This document shows positions 1-11,309 of a stretch of DNA of 64,000 nt, piece by piece. Within the stretch, counting starts at the first letter, position 1. Each line of letters begins with the position of its first letter. The translations under genes were made by a program, and so were the position numbers. Under the pieces are notes generated by a model. It saw only the letters and a list, made by a program, of their open reading frames with translations. It searched no databases and was not told the DNA's origin. Source of the DNA: Episyrphus balteatus (Eukaryota > Arthropoda > Insecta > Diptera > Syrphidae). The stretch lies in assembly GCF_945859705.1 (NCBI RefSeq), contig NC_079136.1, positions 97,587,120-97,651,119 of the forward strand, given 5' to 3'.

Positions 1-273
1 TGACAAAAAAAACTTTCCTAAATTTTTAAAAAAAATTTTCTTGCCTATTTTTCCAGTCAGCTTTCCAATAAAATTACCTAAATTGGAAGGATTTTTTTTG
101 ACAGCTGACCAATCAGAGACCGAGAAATTACCTAAATATTTAGTCCCTAACGTTTCTGAACCTGCCCATTGTGTCAGTTGTCAAAGCTGTTTTGAAAGAA
201 TTTTGAAAAAAATACAGTGGAACACAAGAAAACAAAAACAATCATGAATAAAAATGACGTTTAATTTTAAATA
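1..273. other. AT-rich intergenic flank
   Basis: Low-complexity A/T-rich DNA up to the first foldback element. A short open frame here has no recognisable domain and looks like chance. Confidence 0.5.
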
Positions 274-1350
274 CAGGGTGTCCCAAAAGTAATGGATCAA
301 ACGAAATATGCTGATAGGCCAACTTTAGGGCTCTCAGAATTTGGTAACTTGTTCATCCCAAATCCTTACGGTTTTCGATTTAATGCAGTTTTTGTGAAAT
401 TTCGAAAAATCCCGACTTGGCAACAGTATTTTGCTTCCTCCGCTTATAATTGATTTTTGTTTTTTACAATTCTTTCACTAAAACATTGCCAAATAATAAG
501 AAATAACTAATTAATCAAAATATTTCTTATTTCATACGCCATTTTGATGCAAATTTATTAACAGTTCCATGTTTTATAAAAACTCAATTTCATACTTTTA
601 TTTCAGAATAACACCTTGAAAAAAATTTGTATGGTGTGACACTGGTTTATTGCTTTAAAAACTTGCCGTGTTATTGCAGTTTTCAAAAATGTATAAAAGT
701 CTTCAAAGTTGAAGTTAGAACTAAAGATATTACAATTCAAATTCAACAAAACAGGGCTTTTCAGAGCAAAATAACAAAGAAAAATAAACACATTTTCTCG
801 GCTGTTGTTTGTTTATTTCCTTTTGAATAAAAGCCTCGCTTTTTGTTTGTTATTTTGCTCTGAAAGCCCCTGTTTTTTTGCATTCAAATTGTAATAACTT
901 TCGTTCTAGTTTCATCTTTGGAAACTTGTATACATTTTTGAAAACTGCAATAACACGGCAAGTTTTTAAAGTAATAAACCAGTGTCACACCATACAAATT
1001 TTTTTCGGGATGATGCTCTGAAATAATCCTACGAAATTGAGTTTTTATTAAACATGGAACTGTTAATAAATTTGCATCAAAATGGCGTATGAAATAAGAA
1101 ATATTTTGATTAATTAGTTATTTCTTATTATTTGGCAATGTTTTAGTGAAAGAATTGTAAAAAACAAAAATCAATTATGAGCGGAGGAAGCAAAATACTG
1201 TTGCCAAGTCGGGATTTTTCGAAATTTCACAAAAACTGCATTAAATCAAAAACCGTAAGGATTTGGGATGAACAAGTTACCAAATTCTGAGAGCCCTAAA
1301 GTTGGCCTATCAGCATATTTCGTTTGATCCATTACTTTTGGGACACCCTG
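274..1350. mobile_element. Foldback element, family A copy 1 (TA-flanked)
   Basis: The element begins CAGGGTGTCCCAAAAG and ends with its reverse complement. It is flanked by TA on both sides (272-273 and 1351-1352). The two halves are near-perfect reverse complements of each other for about 510 bp, with an unpaired centre of roughly 50 bp around 790-840. No long open frame is present, so it is non-autonomous. A TA target duplication is the hallmark of Tc1/mariner-type DNA transposition, so a mariner-superfamily foldback or MITE is inferred. The family name is not known to me. Confidence 0.85.
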
Positions 1351-1600
1351 TATTTTTGAATTTGACAATTTTTTTTTTGTTATTCTGTAGAATAAATTAT
1401 TCTTGATTGAAAAATTCAATGTTTTTATCTGATTGTTTATGAGCCTATAACTTTATTCGTCGAACAGTTAACTGACTGTTTATTAGAAGATTGAAAAATT
1501 GGCTCTTAAATAAAAAATAAAATCATTTTACTAATTTTTTCACTATTAAGGCTTTTGCTGTTATTTAAAAAATTTCTTATAAATATTTTCAAACTACATA

Positions 1601-2701
1601 CAGGGTGTCCCACAGTCACCGCCCCAAATGAAAACCATGGATTCCTGAGGTCATTTTAAGTCGAAAAACTTAAGAGGTAATTTTCTCGTTTTCGTCCCGT
1701 TTTCGAGTTACCACAGTTTTTATGATTTTTGCTCTCTTGTCCTTTAACTGGTCTTATCTTTGCCAAACCACGTTTGATTTGAATGATTTTTTTTACAACC
1801 AATCAAGAATTTACTACAGTTTAAGTTTGTCTCTAAACTTTTTTTCTGTGGACAACCGTTTCTCCACAATTTTGCATCAAACACAATTTTCTTCGTTTTT
1901 TAAGTTGTTTTTTACACTTTCATATAATTTTAGTCAAAAAAACACGTTAATGAGTATTAATTTTTTGTGCTTTTTATTAAAGCCCAGTTTATTTTCATAA
2001 AAAAAATAAGTTTTATTTCATAAAAAAGGCTACTGAAAGTAATTAAAAAAAAATAAACAAACTAAATGAATTCAAAAAAAAAAATAAGTTTTAAATAAAA
2101 AATTAATTTAAATAAATTAAAAACTTTTTCTGAGCTATTGTGGTTAAGAAAAGAACAAATAGATAAAGCTCAGAAAAAGTTTTAATTCATTTAAATTTAT
2201 TTTGTATTTAAAAATTATTTTTTTTTTTTAATTCACTCAGTTTGTTTATTTTTTTTAATTACTTTCAGTAGCCTTTTTTATGAAATAAAACTTATTTTTT
2301 TTATGAAAATAAACTGGGCTTTAATAAAAAGCACAAAAAATTAATACTCATTAACGTGTTTTTTTGACTAAAATTATATGAAAGTGTAAAAAACAACTTA
2401 AAAAACGAAGAAAATTGTGTTTGATGCAAAATTGTGGAGAAACGGTTGTCCGCAGAAAAAAAAGTTTTGGGACAAACTTAAACTGTAATAAATTCTTGAT
2501 TGGTTGTAAAAAAAATCTTTCCAATCAAACGTAGTTTGGTAAAGATAAGGCCAGTTAAAGGACAAGAGAGCAAAAATCATAAAAACCGTGGTAACTCGAA
2601 AACGGGACAAAAACGAGAAAATTACCTCTTAAGTTTTTCGACTTAAAATGACCTCAGGAATTCATGGTTTTCATTTGGGGCGGTGACTGTGGGACACCCT
2701 G
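1601..2701. mobile_element. Foldback element, family B (same termini, different interior)
   Basis: It starts CAGGGTGTCCCACAGTC after TA (1599-1600) and ends with the reverse complement before TA (2702-2703). The arms, 1601-2136 and 2167-2701, are almost perfectly complementary, with a spacer of about 30 bp. The outer 12 bases match family A but the interior is unrelated to it. Open frames within it are by-products of the palindrome and have no domain. It is non-autonomous and probably mobilised by the same TA-targeting transposase. Confidence 0.85.
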
Positions 2702-2707
2702 TATATA

Positions 2708-3784
2708 CAGGGTGTCCCAAAAGTAATGGATCAAACGAAATATGCTGATAGTTCAACTTTAGGGCTCTCAGAATTTGGTAACTTGTGCATCCCAAATCCT
2801 TACGGTTTTCGATTTAATGCAGTTTTTGTGAAATTTCGAAAAATCCCGACTTTGCAACAGTATTTTGCTTCTTCCTCTCATAATTGATTTTTGTTTTTCA
2901 CAATTCTTTCACTAAAACATTGCCTAATAATAAGAAATAGTTAATTAATCAAAATATTTTTTATTTCATACGCCATTTTGCTGCAAATTAATTAACAGTT
3001 CCATGTTTTCTAAAAACTCAATTTCTTTCTTTTATTTCAGAGCAACAGCCTGAAAAAAATTTGTATGGTGTGGCACTGGTTTATTATTTTGAAAACTTGT
3101 CATGTTATTACAGTTTTCAAAAATGTATAAAAGTTTCCAAAGTTGAAGTTAGAACTGAAGATATTACAATTTAAAAGCAACAAAACAGGGCTTTTCAGAG
3201 AAAAATAACAAAGAAAAATAAACACAGTTTCTCGAGTGTTGTTTGTTTATTTCTTTTTGAACAAAAGCCTCGATTTTTGTTTGTTATTTTGCTCTGAAAA
3301 CGTCTGTTTTTTTGCATTCAAATTGTAATATCTTTCGTTCTATTTGCAACTTTGGAATTTTTAACACATTTTTGAAAACTGCTATAACACGGCAAGTTTT
3401 CAAAATAATAAATCAGTGCCACACCATACAAATGTTTTTCAGGCTGTTGCTCTGAAATAAAAGAAAAAAATTGAGTTTTTATAAAATATGGAACTGTTAA
3501 TTAATTTGCAGCAAAATGGCGTATGAAATAAAAAATATTTTGATTAGTTAATTATTTCTTATTATTAAGCAATGTTTTAGTGAAAGAATTGTAAAAAACA
3601 AAAATCAATTATGAGCGGAGGAAGCAAAATACTGTTTCAAAGTCGGGATTTTTCGAAATTTCACAAAAACTGCATTAAATCGAAAACCGTAAGGATTTGG
3701 GATGCACAAGTTACCAAATTCTGAGAGCCCTAAAGTTGGCCTATCAGCATATTTCGTTTGATCCATTACTTTTGGGACACCCTG
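2708..3784. mobile_element. Foldback element, family A copy 2
   Basis: Same family and same overall length (1077 bp) as the copy at 274-1350, with scattered substitutions and small indels. Ends are CAGGGTGTCCC and its reverse complement, with TA flanks. Only the 6-bp TATATA (2702-2707) separates it from the preceding element, so one element inserted into the terminal TA of the other, or both used the same TA-rich target. Confidence 0.85.
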
Positions 3785-3997
3785 TATATATATGACAAAA
3801 TTAGTCATGTGACAATTTTTCGTTAAAATAAGGTTGCCCCACAGAAGTTCCCATTTTAAAAGTGGCAAGCCTATTTTTTCATTTTCAGTATCAATTTATC
3901 TTTCAATTGACATAAATTTTAACATCTAACCAAATGAGCTAAATTGCTACAGATGGACTTTTAGGAGCTGAAACTTAGGAATCAGTCAAATTACTTA

Positions 3998-4673
3998 GGC
4001 TGTGTGCGAATTGCGTTAAAATGTTGGTTAAAATTTGCGTTTGGTTAAATTTTGACACTAGCGTGGGTTAAAATTTACCCAGCTGCGGAGCAGGGTAAAA
4101 TTTGACACTAGTGGTTAAAATTTGACGTTTCTCAAGATAGAAAGATCAAGATAGATTTGAAATTATTTTTGTTGTAATGCGTTGATATTTTAAGAAATGT
4201 AAAATTATTAATAGAAAGTACTTCCTAAAATTATTATTTATCTTGAAAAATTGAAAATGTACGAATTGTTTGTTTGTTTTTTATTTATTATGTTTCTATT
4301 TTGTTGGCAGCTGGTGAACTATGAATTAGTGTTCGAAGATTGAATTAATAACTTCTTTTTGATCGTAATGGAGTGGAAGTTTATCGATACAAATAAAAAA
4401 AAGTGTGTAAAATTGAGAATTTCTTTCATTTTCATACTAGAATATTTAACTTTATATATTTTCAGCTGGTTTTTTTTTAAATAATTAAATGAATATAAGA
4501 AAAACCATATTTTGGGGTAATTTTGTTTTATCTTGAGGGAATTTCAATCAAAGAAGTGCAAAAAAGAAACCCAATTCGCACAACAAAAAAATAAATTTGA
4601 TCCCTTAACCAAACGTCAAATTTAATCGTGGTAGAAAATTTAACCAACATTTTAACGCAATTCGCACACGGCC
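3998..4673. mobile_element. PIF/Harbinger-type MITE
   Basis: Terminal inverted repeats are GGCTGTGTGCGAATTGCG on the left and the reverse complement of GGCCGTGTGCGAATTGCG on the right, continuing inward for about 40 bp. The element is flanked by the 3-bp direct repeat TTA (3995-3997 and 4674-4676). A TWA target duplication with GG-starting ends is characteristic of PIF/Harbinger transposons. The interior holds short subrepeats of a TTAAAATTTGACACTAG type and no open frame. Confidence 0.75.
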
Positions 4674-4676
4674 TTA

Positions 4677-5526
4677 AATTACCTGGAATAAGTCCCAGAT
4701 ATTACATCAAAGTTAGTAAGCCTACTCTCGAAAGTATATACGAAATTGTTAAAACAAGTTAAGGAATTCGTACTATTAACTTCATTGTTCAAGTTTTTTG
4801 TTTTTTGTACGAATAATTTTGTTACTGCAGTGACTTGCTTCAAACTTGGAAATTAAGAGAATGGGAAATTGAAATTTTAAATTGCTTAGACCATCCTGTT
4901 CTAAAAATTAAACTGTATAGGTACTTCGAATTTCCGCTAGCCCAAAATCATTTTTAAAGATACATATTATGAAAATCTTCTTTATTAAATAAAGATGGTA
5001 ACTTTTTAGTTGAAAGTCTTCCTAAGGCAAACGAATCACAAAGTAAAAAAAAATTTCATTTCGAAAAAAATAATTTTAAATTTTAGGTATTAATGACTAG
5101 GTGATACAATTTTTCTGATTAAAAAAACTATGTTTGGCGTAAAACATAATGCTAGTTTAAAATAACACACATTCTGTTATATTTATTAGATTTTCTTAAA
5201 TTGGTTCTCAAAGGTTAATTTTAATATTCTTAGCTTGCTGGAAATATTTTATTTGGCTTTAGACAAGGTTACTTAAATTCTTACCTATAAAATTGATGAC
5301 TAACAAATTGATAGTTGTTTCAAAAGATAAAGTAAAAAATACTTACAGATTGAATGTTTGGTTGTTTAGAATTCGACATTTATAATATTTCTTCTATTGC
5401 ACTATCGAGAACGTATTTTTTTCTATGTGCCAAAGAAGAAAAACATTAATCGTACTGGCAAGCCACAGGAAAAAAACATCCATTTAAAAATGAACTGACT
5501 GTGACCTCCTGATGGGCAAATTTTGC
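4677..5526. other. Intergenic, nothing recognised
   Basis: A/T-rich DNA with short homopolymers. No coding signal or repeat structure could be supported. Confidence 0.5.
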
Positions 5527-5552
5527 GTGACCCACCGGCATGGGTGGGTCAC
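5527..5552. repeat. GC-rich perfect hairpin
   Basis: GTGACCCACC and its exact reverse complement are separated by a 6-base loop, in otherwise AT-rich surroundings. The following bases, GGCAGTCAACGTGTTAA, end in TTAA, which would suit the terminus of a TTAA-targeting (piggyBac-like) element. A matching second end was not found, so this remains a guess. Confidence 0.6.
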
Positions 5553-6870
5553 ATGGCAGTCAACGTGTTAAAGATCGATTAAAATTCAACAACTTTTAAC
5601 ATTGCTTTATAGAAACGACTGCTTTTTTATTTGCTGGTTAAGACCGGCTATCAGATATTGCATTTGAACATGTATTTTAATGAAGAATTTTAAATCCATT
5701 AAAAACTGAACAACAGAACTCAACTTTCAGTCTATATGAATGTCTAATTTTATCGAACGAATCAAAATAATACTAATCCACCTTACTGCCAACTAAAAAT
5801 ATGACCATATCTTCAAAATATGGTAAAATAGTTGGTTGAAAGAAAAAAAAAAATTTTCACTTTTCATTTTCGTTCATGTTCTAAAACATAAACATTTTGA
5901 AAATTATCTTAATTAAGTATAACTTACCAAATTGTTGTTTAAGTTTTGAGTTCTATTATTAAGCTGCAATAGTACGCTGCTGGCTGAATCGAAACGAAAA
6001 TTTTCAAAGAAAAAAGATGCTATGCTTTCGTTTCAGAGTGCGGTGAATCTGCGCACAACTCGGATGAAATGCTTAAATAAGTTTTAAATTTTTGAGATAA
6101 TTTTGTATCAGAGCTAAAATTTACGAGTAGCTCGATCTGCTTATTAGGCTTTAATACTAAAAATAATGTGTGAATAAAATTACACCATTTCAAGTTATTT
6201 CATTGTTGAGCCTTAAATCACCATAAGCAACTCAATAAATGAAATAAGTCCTTTCGCCCCCTTAACAGATTCACTATTTAGGGGGGTTCTTTCTTTCTTT
6301 TGAAAGGGAGTTTTATCACGTCTGATAAAAAGTTTCTCATTGTCTCTTTTTTTGTTGAATGCTTTTATTTTTGACAGACCTCCATATAATATAGTTTTAC
6401 AAAATTTACCAATGCATTGAATTTTTTGGCATAAATACCAACACTCCTTTTTGTCTAAATTTAACAGACCTTTTAAAATTCTGATATGCCACTCCTGTCA
6501 TATTATAAGTAGTGATCATTGTTGGATGTTGGTATCAACAACTCTGTCACATTTCAATAAATTCCAAAGCTATCGGTTAACTAGATACAAGCCGCCGCCG
6601 CCACTCGCTAGTGCACTTCATTTAAAGGCCAACGCACATTTACAATGTTTAATGTTCATCAAAACATAACAAGTACTTATCTGAAAATGAAATACCAACC
6701 CCTTCCTCTATTGCATTTTTTTTTTTTTTTTTGTTATTTGATTAATATATCCATTTTGCAAAAATGCTGAATACGGTAATCACGGTTAACACGGATGAGC
6801 AATTGCCATTTCCAATTGACCATGAACTCATGCGTTTTTCCGTTTTGTAATTTTTTGCATGGGTAAAAGT
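5553..6870. other. Intergenic, nothing recognised
   Basis: AT-rich sequence with pyrimidine tracts (for example 6280-6360) and a poly-T run near 6718-6732. No gene could be supported. Confidence 0.45.
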
Positions 6871-6874
6871 TGTA

Positions 6875-6945
6875 TCTATAAGTGCGCGGCCACAGAGTAC
6901 TCAGAGAGAAGTATACTACGTAGCATCAGTTGTGTCAGCGAAACC
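6875..6945 (+). promoter_or_regulatory. Possible core promoter (TATA and initiator-like)
   Basis: TATAAG is followed about 27 bases later by TACTCAG, and further on by ATCAGTT, which matches the insect initiator consensus TCAKTY but sits about 50 bases from the TATA. The first ATG downstream (6982) has a fly-like context (ACAAATGA) but opens a frame of only about 32 codons. The following 7000-7380 is less AT-rich than its flanks, but no recognisable protein is encoded. This is a weak call. Confidence 0.2.
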
Positions 6946-8900
6946 AGGAATTTCAATCTGTCCGTATCAAAAACAATTACAAATGAAGAGGCAAGTTGGC
7001 ATCTCATCATTCGGCTGCCATTGCTATCGCATTGCACCTTTTCCCTCTGTCTCTCTTCTATACTCAAGTCATGGTAGTTGAGGCACAGAGTTGTTGTCAT
7101 TTTTCAGTTAGTGCAACTTACAATCAAGAAGTGCCGTCTCAGTCTCAGATGGTGGTGGTATATGTCTTCCAAATGGTTAAAACAACATTTCCCTCCCAGT
7201 CCCAGTCACAGTGGTGGTTCGGGTCGTGAACACCGTAATGGTATTTTCGACTTACGTTTGAAATATTGTATACCTATACATACCGGGTTTTTGATGAATA
7301 ATAGGGAAATGATTAATGAATTTCCGCATCACCTGTTGGGTTGGGTGGCAAATGTCGCGATTCTCATCCTACCTTAACAAACATATATCTTACCAACTTT
7401 AATCGTATATAACATGTGCTCATTGGGCTAACTCTCTCATCAAGCTCAGGTGCAACTGGTTGCCAGTCCAGTAGCGTAACAGCCACTGGTATAGATCATT
7501 TGTGTTAAAAGTTAATGATGTAAGCATGTGATTGTTTTTCGCTAGTAGCTATCACTGATCAGTAATTATATGTTAATTTTGGAATGAGTAAGACATCAAC
7601 TTCACTTCAAGAAAATACAATTTCTATAAAATTTGTTTGCTAAATCATGAGAACGAAATTATAGTTTGTAGCAAATTTGCATATTGTATTGATTATAATT
7701 ATAACCATTTTAAAATTTATCAAGTGCTCATCTTAACTCATCGCTGTATAATTAATGTTTCTAGAAATTAATTTTATATAACCACTTCATGTTTTTTTTT
7801 TTCCAAATGAATTTGCAATTTTTGAAAAAATATTCTTACAATATAGATAATAACTTTAATTTGGCTTATGCGCCTGCTTTCAGACGTCGAAACTCCACCT
7901 TCTTCTCCATTATCGCAGAAAATCATATTCTCGGATGGGATCACAACTCTCTCACTTTAATGCTTCACATTAACTCCAAGAATAGGGTTTTTCGACACTA
8001 GGAAAGCCCACCACTAACCAAATATTCACAAAGCACCAAATGCTGAAGAAGACCCGAGAATTATTCAACATCTCTCCACACCAACTTTTTATCGATTATA
8101 AAACCTATAATAACAGTTGATACACCTTATTAGGTAAAAACGCTTATAATCGCTGCTGCCTCCAAATAGAAAGGGTTTTTAACTAAGCAACTGGAGACGG
8201 TTCATATACCTACTTGGTCAGAATATGATATCTATAGGTATAATTTTGTAGTGGTTAAAGAATTTGGGCCTAGCTAGAAACAAATGACATCAGAGCAGAA
8301 ATAAAGCGTTAAGCGTTTAGTTTGACTCTTGCTAATCGCTGTTTCTATGACCCGAGAAAGTAATTGAGCAATAAGACCATTTCTTGGAGAATCGTTATCT
8401 TAGTCCTGTAGAAAGTATGAACTCTTGAAGACGGATGAAAAAAAAACTATCTTTGTTTTTTGAAACGATTCATGGTTTGGTTTGTGTAGGAACAGCAATT
8501 AACTGTAGTAGAGCTGTTTATTGAAGTGTTTGGTCAAAAAACCTTTGCATTAAACGAATAGAAGACATGTATCTAAGGATCGAACTAGCTGGAAAAGACT
8601 ATTTAATCCGGGCTTAAAGCTAACAACGCAGTAGTGTCATGTAAAGTGAGTGGGTAGTTACACTCGCGACCCGTCAGAAATAAAGGCTGATTTTATTCAT
8701 CGCAAAGCGAAATATTTTTAAAAAGTACATTATGTTATCATACTGTTATTATTCAAATTGAAAATATATTTTTAGACGAAAGACACATTTGCAGTATCAA
8801 TATCATGCACGCTGCCAAGTTAAAAAAAAGTGGTCTCTACAGTGAGTCTCTAGAAAACTCTTGAAAATCTACAGTATATCAACACATCTCCACCAGGGAT
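6946..8900. other. Intergenic, nothing recognised
   Basis: Mixed-composition DNA with several short open frames on both strands, none with a domain or signal peptide I can defend. Confidence 0.4.
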
Positions 8901-9604
8901 GGGTTTTAAAACCCGTCCTTCAAAACATTGAAACAGTCACTTTTAAATCACCATAAGCTAGAGTAAAGAAACGCGATTCAAGTTTGGTCCTCGTTGTTGT
9001 TAAATTTTTTCTTAAGTTGGTAACCTTAAGAACTCCCCGGCGGCGTCTTAGATTTTGTTCCTTTTCTGCTTCTATATTTTTTTTCCATAAAATTTTACAA
9101 TCCCTCTCAATCGTAGATAATATGTTATATGGAGTGCTTGTTTCTAACTCCAATTCATTGTAACTCCATATGGAGTGATAGGGAACGCTCGGGACACCTA
9201 TTCTCTTTTAATGAGTGACGCGAAATACAAACAAACACACAAACACTTGAGTTTTCTTTGGTGGCAGACATAAAATGAAAATGAAATGGACCAGCAGCTC
9301 TTCAAAATGAGCGAAACTAGCTGAAACAATCACCCCCAAGCTTTACGTTTGGAATTGCAAAGACCTCTCCATATTATACTGGAAGTCCCAACTGGAGGTG
9401 GTAGAAGACCTTCTCCTCTCATCTCAGAGAGTTTCAATATTACAGGAAGAACCTTAATAAAATGAGATTTTCTTTTGATGGTTTGCATTTGCATGGCTTC
9501 AAAAGCATTATTACTTCCATACGACTTTCCATTCATTTGGAACAGTTTTTTAAATCGAACCGCAGATGTTTCTTTCGGTGATGGTAGCATTTCTTGGAAA
9601 GGAG
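8901..9604. other. Less AT-rich flank of the Penelope-like element
   Basis: Two short minus-strand open frames (about 8920-9153 and 9330-9590) stand out because base composition here is more balanced. The first is rich in Lys, Arg and Glu. Neither shows a motif I recognise. They could be debris of an older transposon, because Penelope-like elements often lie in inverted clusters, but I cannot match them to one. Confidence 0.3.
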
Positions 9605-9622
9605 GTTATATTCATATTTGAC
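9605..9622. repeat. Probable target-site duplication, left copy
   Basis: GTTATATTCATATTTGAC here matches 11290-11309 except for an extra TA in the right-hand copy. The pair brackets the Penelope-like element plus about 29 bp beyond its right repeat. The left copy overlaps the first three bases of the left inverted repeat. Confidence 0.6.
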
Positions 9623-9780
9623 ATTATTAGGGTTTTCGGATTAACCGCGTTTTATATACATAAATATAAAGTGAGTTCAATTCAGTACTCACCCCGAACG
9701 TTTCGCTTCAAATTACAATGAGCGTGGTCACCGGGAAACTGCCAGCGAGATGTTATATGCGATTTTGGCTACGCAAGTTG
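9620..9780 (-). repeat. Left inverted terminal repeat of Penelope-like element
   Basis: These 161 bp are the exact reverse complement of 11100-11260 as far as I can read. Penelope elements are known to carry LTR-like PLTRs that may be direct or inverted, often with a 5' inverted copy. Here the left repeat runs into the reverse transcriptase remnant, so the first about 21 residues of that open frame are translated from the repeat and are not genuine protein. Confidence 0.85.
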
Positions 9781-11127
9781 CCTGAACATGGGTCTGAACA
9801 TCACATAAAGGATTCCGCACATTTTGTGTCAATTTTAAGTGGTTTGCGATTAGAAAATGATGAAATGATGGTTAGTTTTGTCGTTGAGTCACTTTTTACG
9901 AATGTGCCAGTGCAAGAAGTTCTTGTCATCATCCGTGAGCTTATCTCAACCGCCGGCATTAATGAGAACTATTTGCCTCTTTTGGATTTCTGTCTCTCTT
10001 CGGGCTATTTCTGCTTCAACGGACAATTTTATTTGCAAAAAGATGGCGTCGCTATGGGCTTGCCCTTAGCTCCATTGATTGCAGATATTTGGATGGAGAA
10101 TTTCGAGAAAAAAGCTCTGGACAGTTCGAAAGAAAAACCAAGAGTCTGGCTGAGATATGTGGATGATACTTTCTGCATTCTCAAAAATTCCGCCATTTTG
10201 AATTTTTTAGAACATCTCAACGCACTACATCCAAAGATAAAATTTACAATGGAAAAAGAAAAAGAAGGTTCCATTGCATTTTTGGACGTAAAAGTGATGC
10301 GCAACCAAAATGGCTCCTTAGGACACACGGTTTACCGAAAAAGCACCCACATTAACCGATATCTTCATGCTGACTCCCACCACCACCCAGCAAATTTGAG
10401 TTCCGTCGTTTCCACACTTTTTCAACGTGCTCATAGAATTTGTGACAGCGACCATCTCAGCACAGAACTTTTGTTGTTGGACAAAGTCCTAGAAGCGAAT
10501 GGCTATAGTAAAAAACAAAGATCGTGGAAGCCATTTTCTTCACAGGAAATGAAAGAGAACCAACTCGACAAAAAAGCTTTCCTGCCTTATGTTAAAGGTG
10601 TAACTGATAGAGTGGGAAAAATCTTAAAGAGATATGGTGTAAACTCCATATTTTTACCACCAAAAAAAGGTGATAAACTACCTAAAATCACCAAAGGATC
10701 AATTTCCCCTTGAAACACCAGGAGTATATGCAGTACCATGCAGCTGTGGTGCTTCATATGTAGGACAGACGCAGAGCTGTTAGCAAAAAAACAAAGGGAA
10801 AAGTCTGCCATATGTGAGCATATACTGGATCATCCAGATGAACACCACTGGATCCATTTCGATCAAGCTAAGGTTCTAGCAAAAGAGGCTCATTATATAC
10901 CGCGCCTGGTTCGTGAAGCGATCGAAATAAAACGACACCAAAATTTCAACCGTGACGACAGTTTTAAGCTATCTCGTACGTGGGACCCCTTAATAAACTC
11001 GTCACGATCTATCCAATTGCCGCTTCACACCAACAGTGATATAGTGAGTACGGTTTGCTCCCAACTACAACAAAACACGGAACCCCCTACGCCCCGTTAC
11101 AACTTGCGTAGCCAAAATCGCATATAA
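9718..11127 (+). pseudogene. Penelope-like retroelement: RT plus GIY-YIG endonuclease remnant
   Basis: A Penelope-like element (PLE) polyprotein remnant. The first frame (331 codons to the stop at 10711) shows RT motifs: SLFTNVPV (motif A region), DGVAMGLPLAPLIADIWMEN (motif B), LRYVDDTFCI (YVDD, motif C), FLDVKV, and the PLE-typical YRKSTHINRYLHADSHHHPAN. A second frame carries PGVYAVPCSCGASYVGQT (10718-10771), the GIY-YIG nuclease core, preceded by KDQFPLE. The first frame then resumes with EKSAICEHILDH, LVREAIEIKRH and FNRDD, the usual C-terminal part. At least two frameshifts, and a probable small deletion after GQT, break the protein. Motif A reads SFVVESLF where family members have Asp (SFDV), so the catalytic Asp is lost. 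The N-terminal part of a normal PLE protein is missing (5' truncation). The copy is therefore not autonomous. Confidence 0.9.
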
Positions 11128-11260
11128 CATCTCGCTGGCAGTTTCCCGGTGACCACGCTCATTGTAATTTGAAGCGAAACGTTCGGGGTGAGTACTGAAT
11201 TGAACTCACTTTATATTTATGTATATAAAACGCGGTTAATCCGAAAACCCTAATAATGTC
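11100..11260 (+). repeat. Right inverted terminal repeat (PLTR) of Penelope-like element
   Basis: Exact inverse of 9620-9780. It begins inside the last codons of the endonuclease remnant. The following 29 bases (11261-11289) before the target duplication resemble, in size and position, the roughly 34-bp extension described for Penelope PLTRs. Confidence 0.85.
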
Positions 11261-11289
11261 ATGTATAAACAACCGCGAAAGCCTTAAAA

Positions 11290-11309
11290 GTTATATATTC
11301 ATATTTGAC
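11290..11309. repeat. Probable target-site duplication, right copy
   Basis: GTTATATATTCATATTTGAC, partner of 9605-9622, with one additional TA. It sets the right boundary of the Penelope-like insertion. Confidence 0.6.

Noticed and set aside
3605..3868. 87-codon minus-strand open frame at the end of the third foldback
   Set aside because: It reads through the terminal repeat into flanking DNA, and the same frame recurs only because of the palindrome.
11140..11230. Hammerhead ribozyme in the Penelope-like terminal repeat
   Set aside because: Some Penelope-like repeats carry hammerheads, and a GCGAAAC segment is present, but I could not find a CUGANGA core at the required place.
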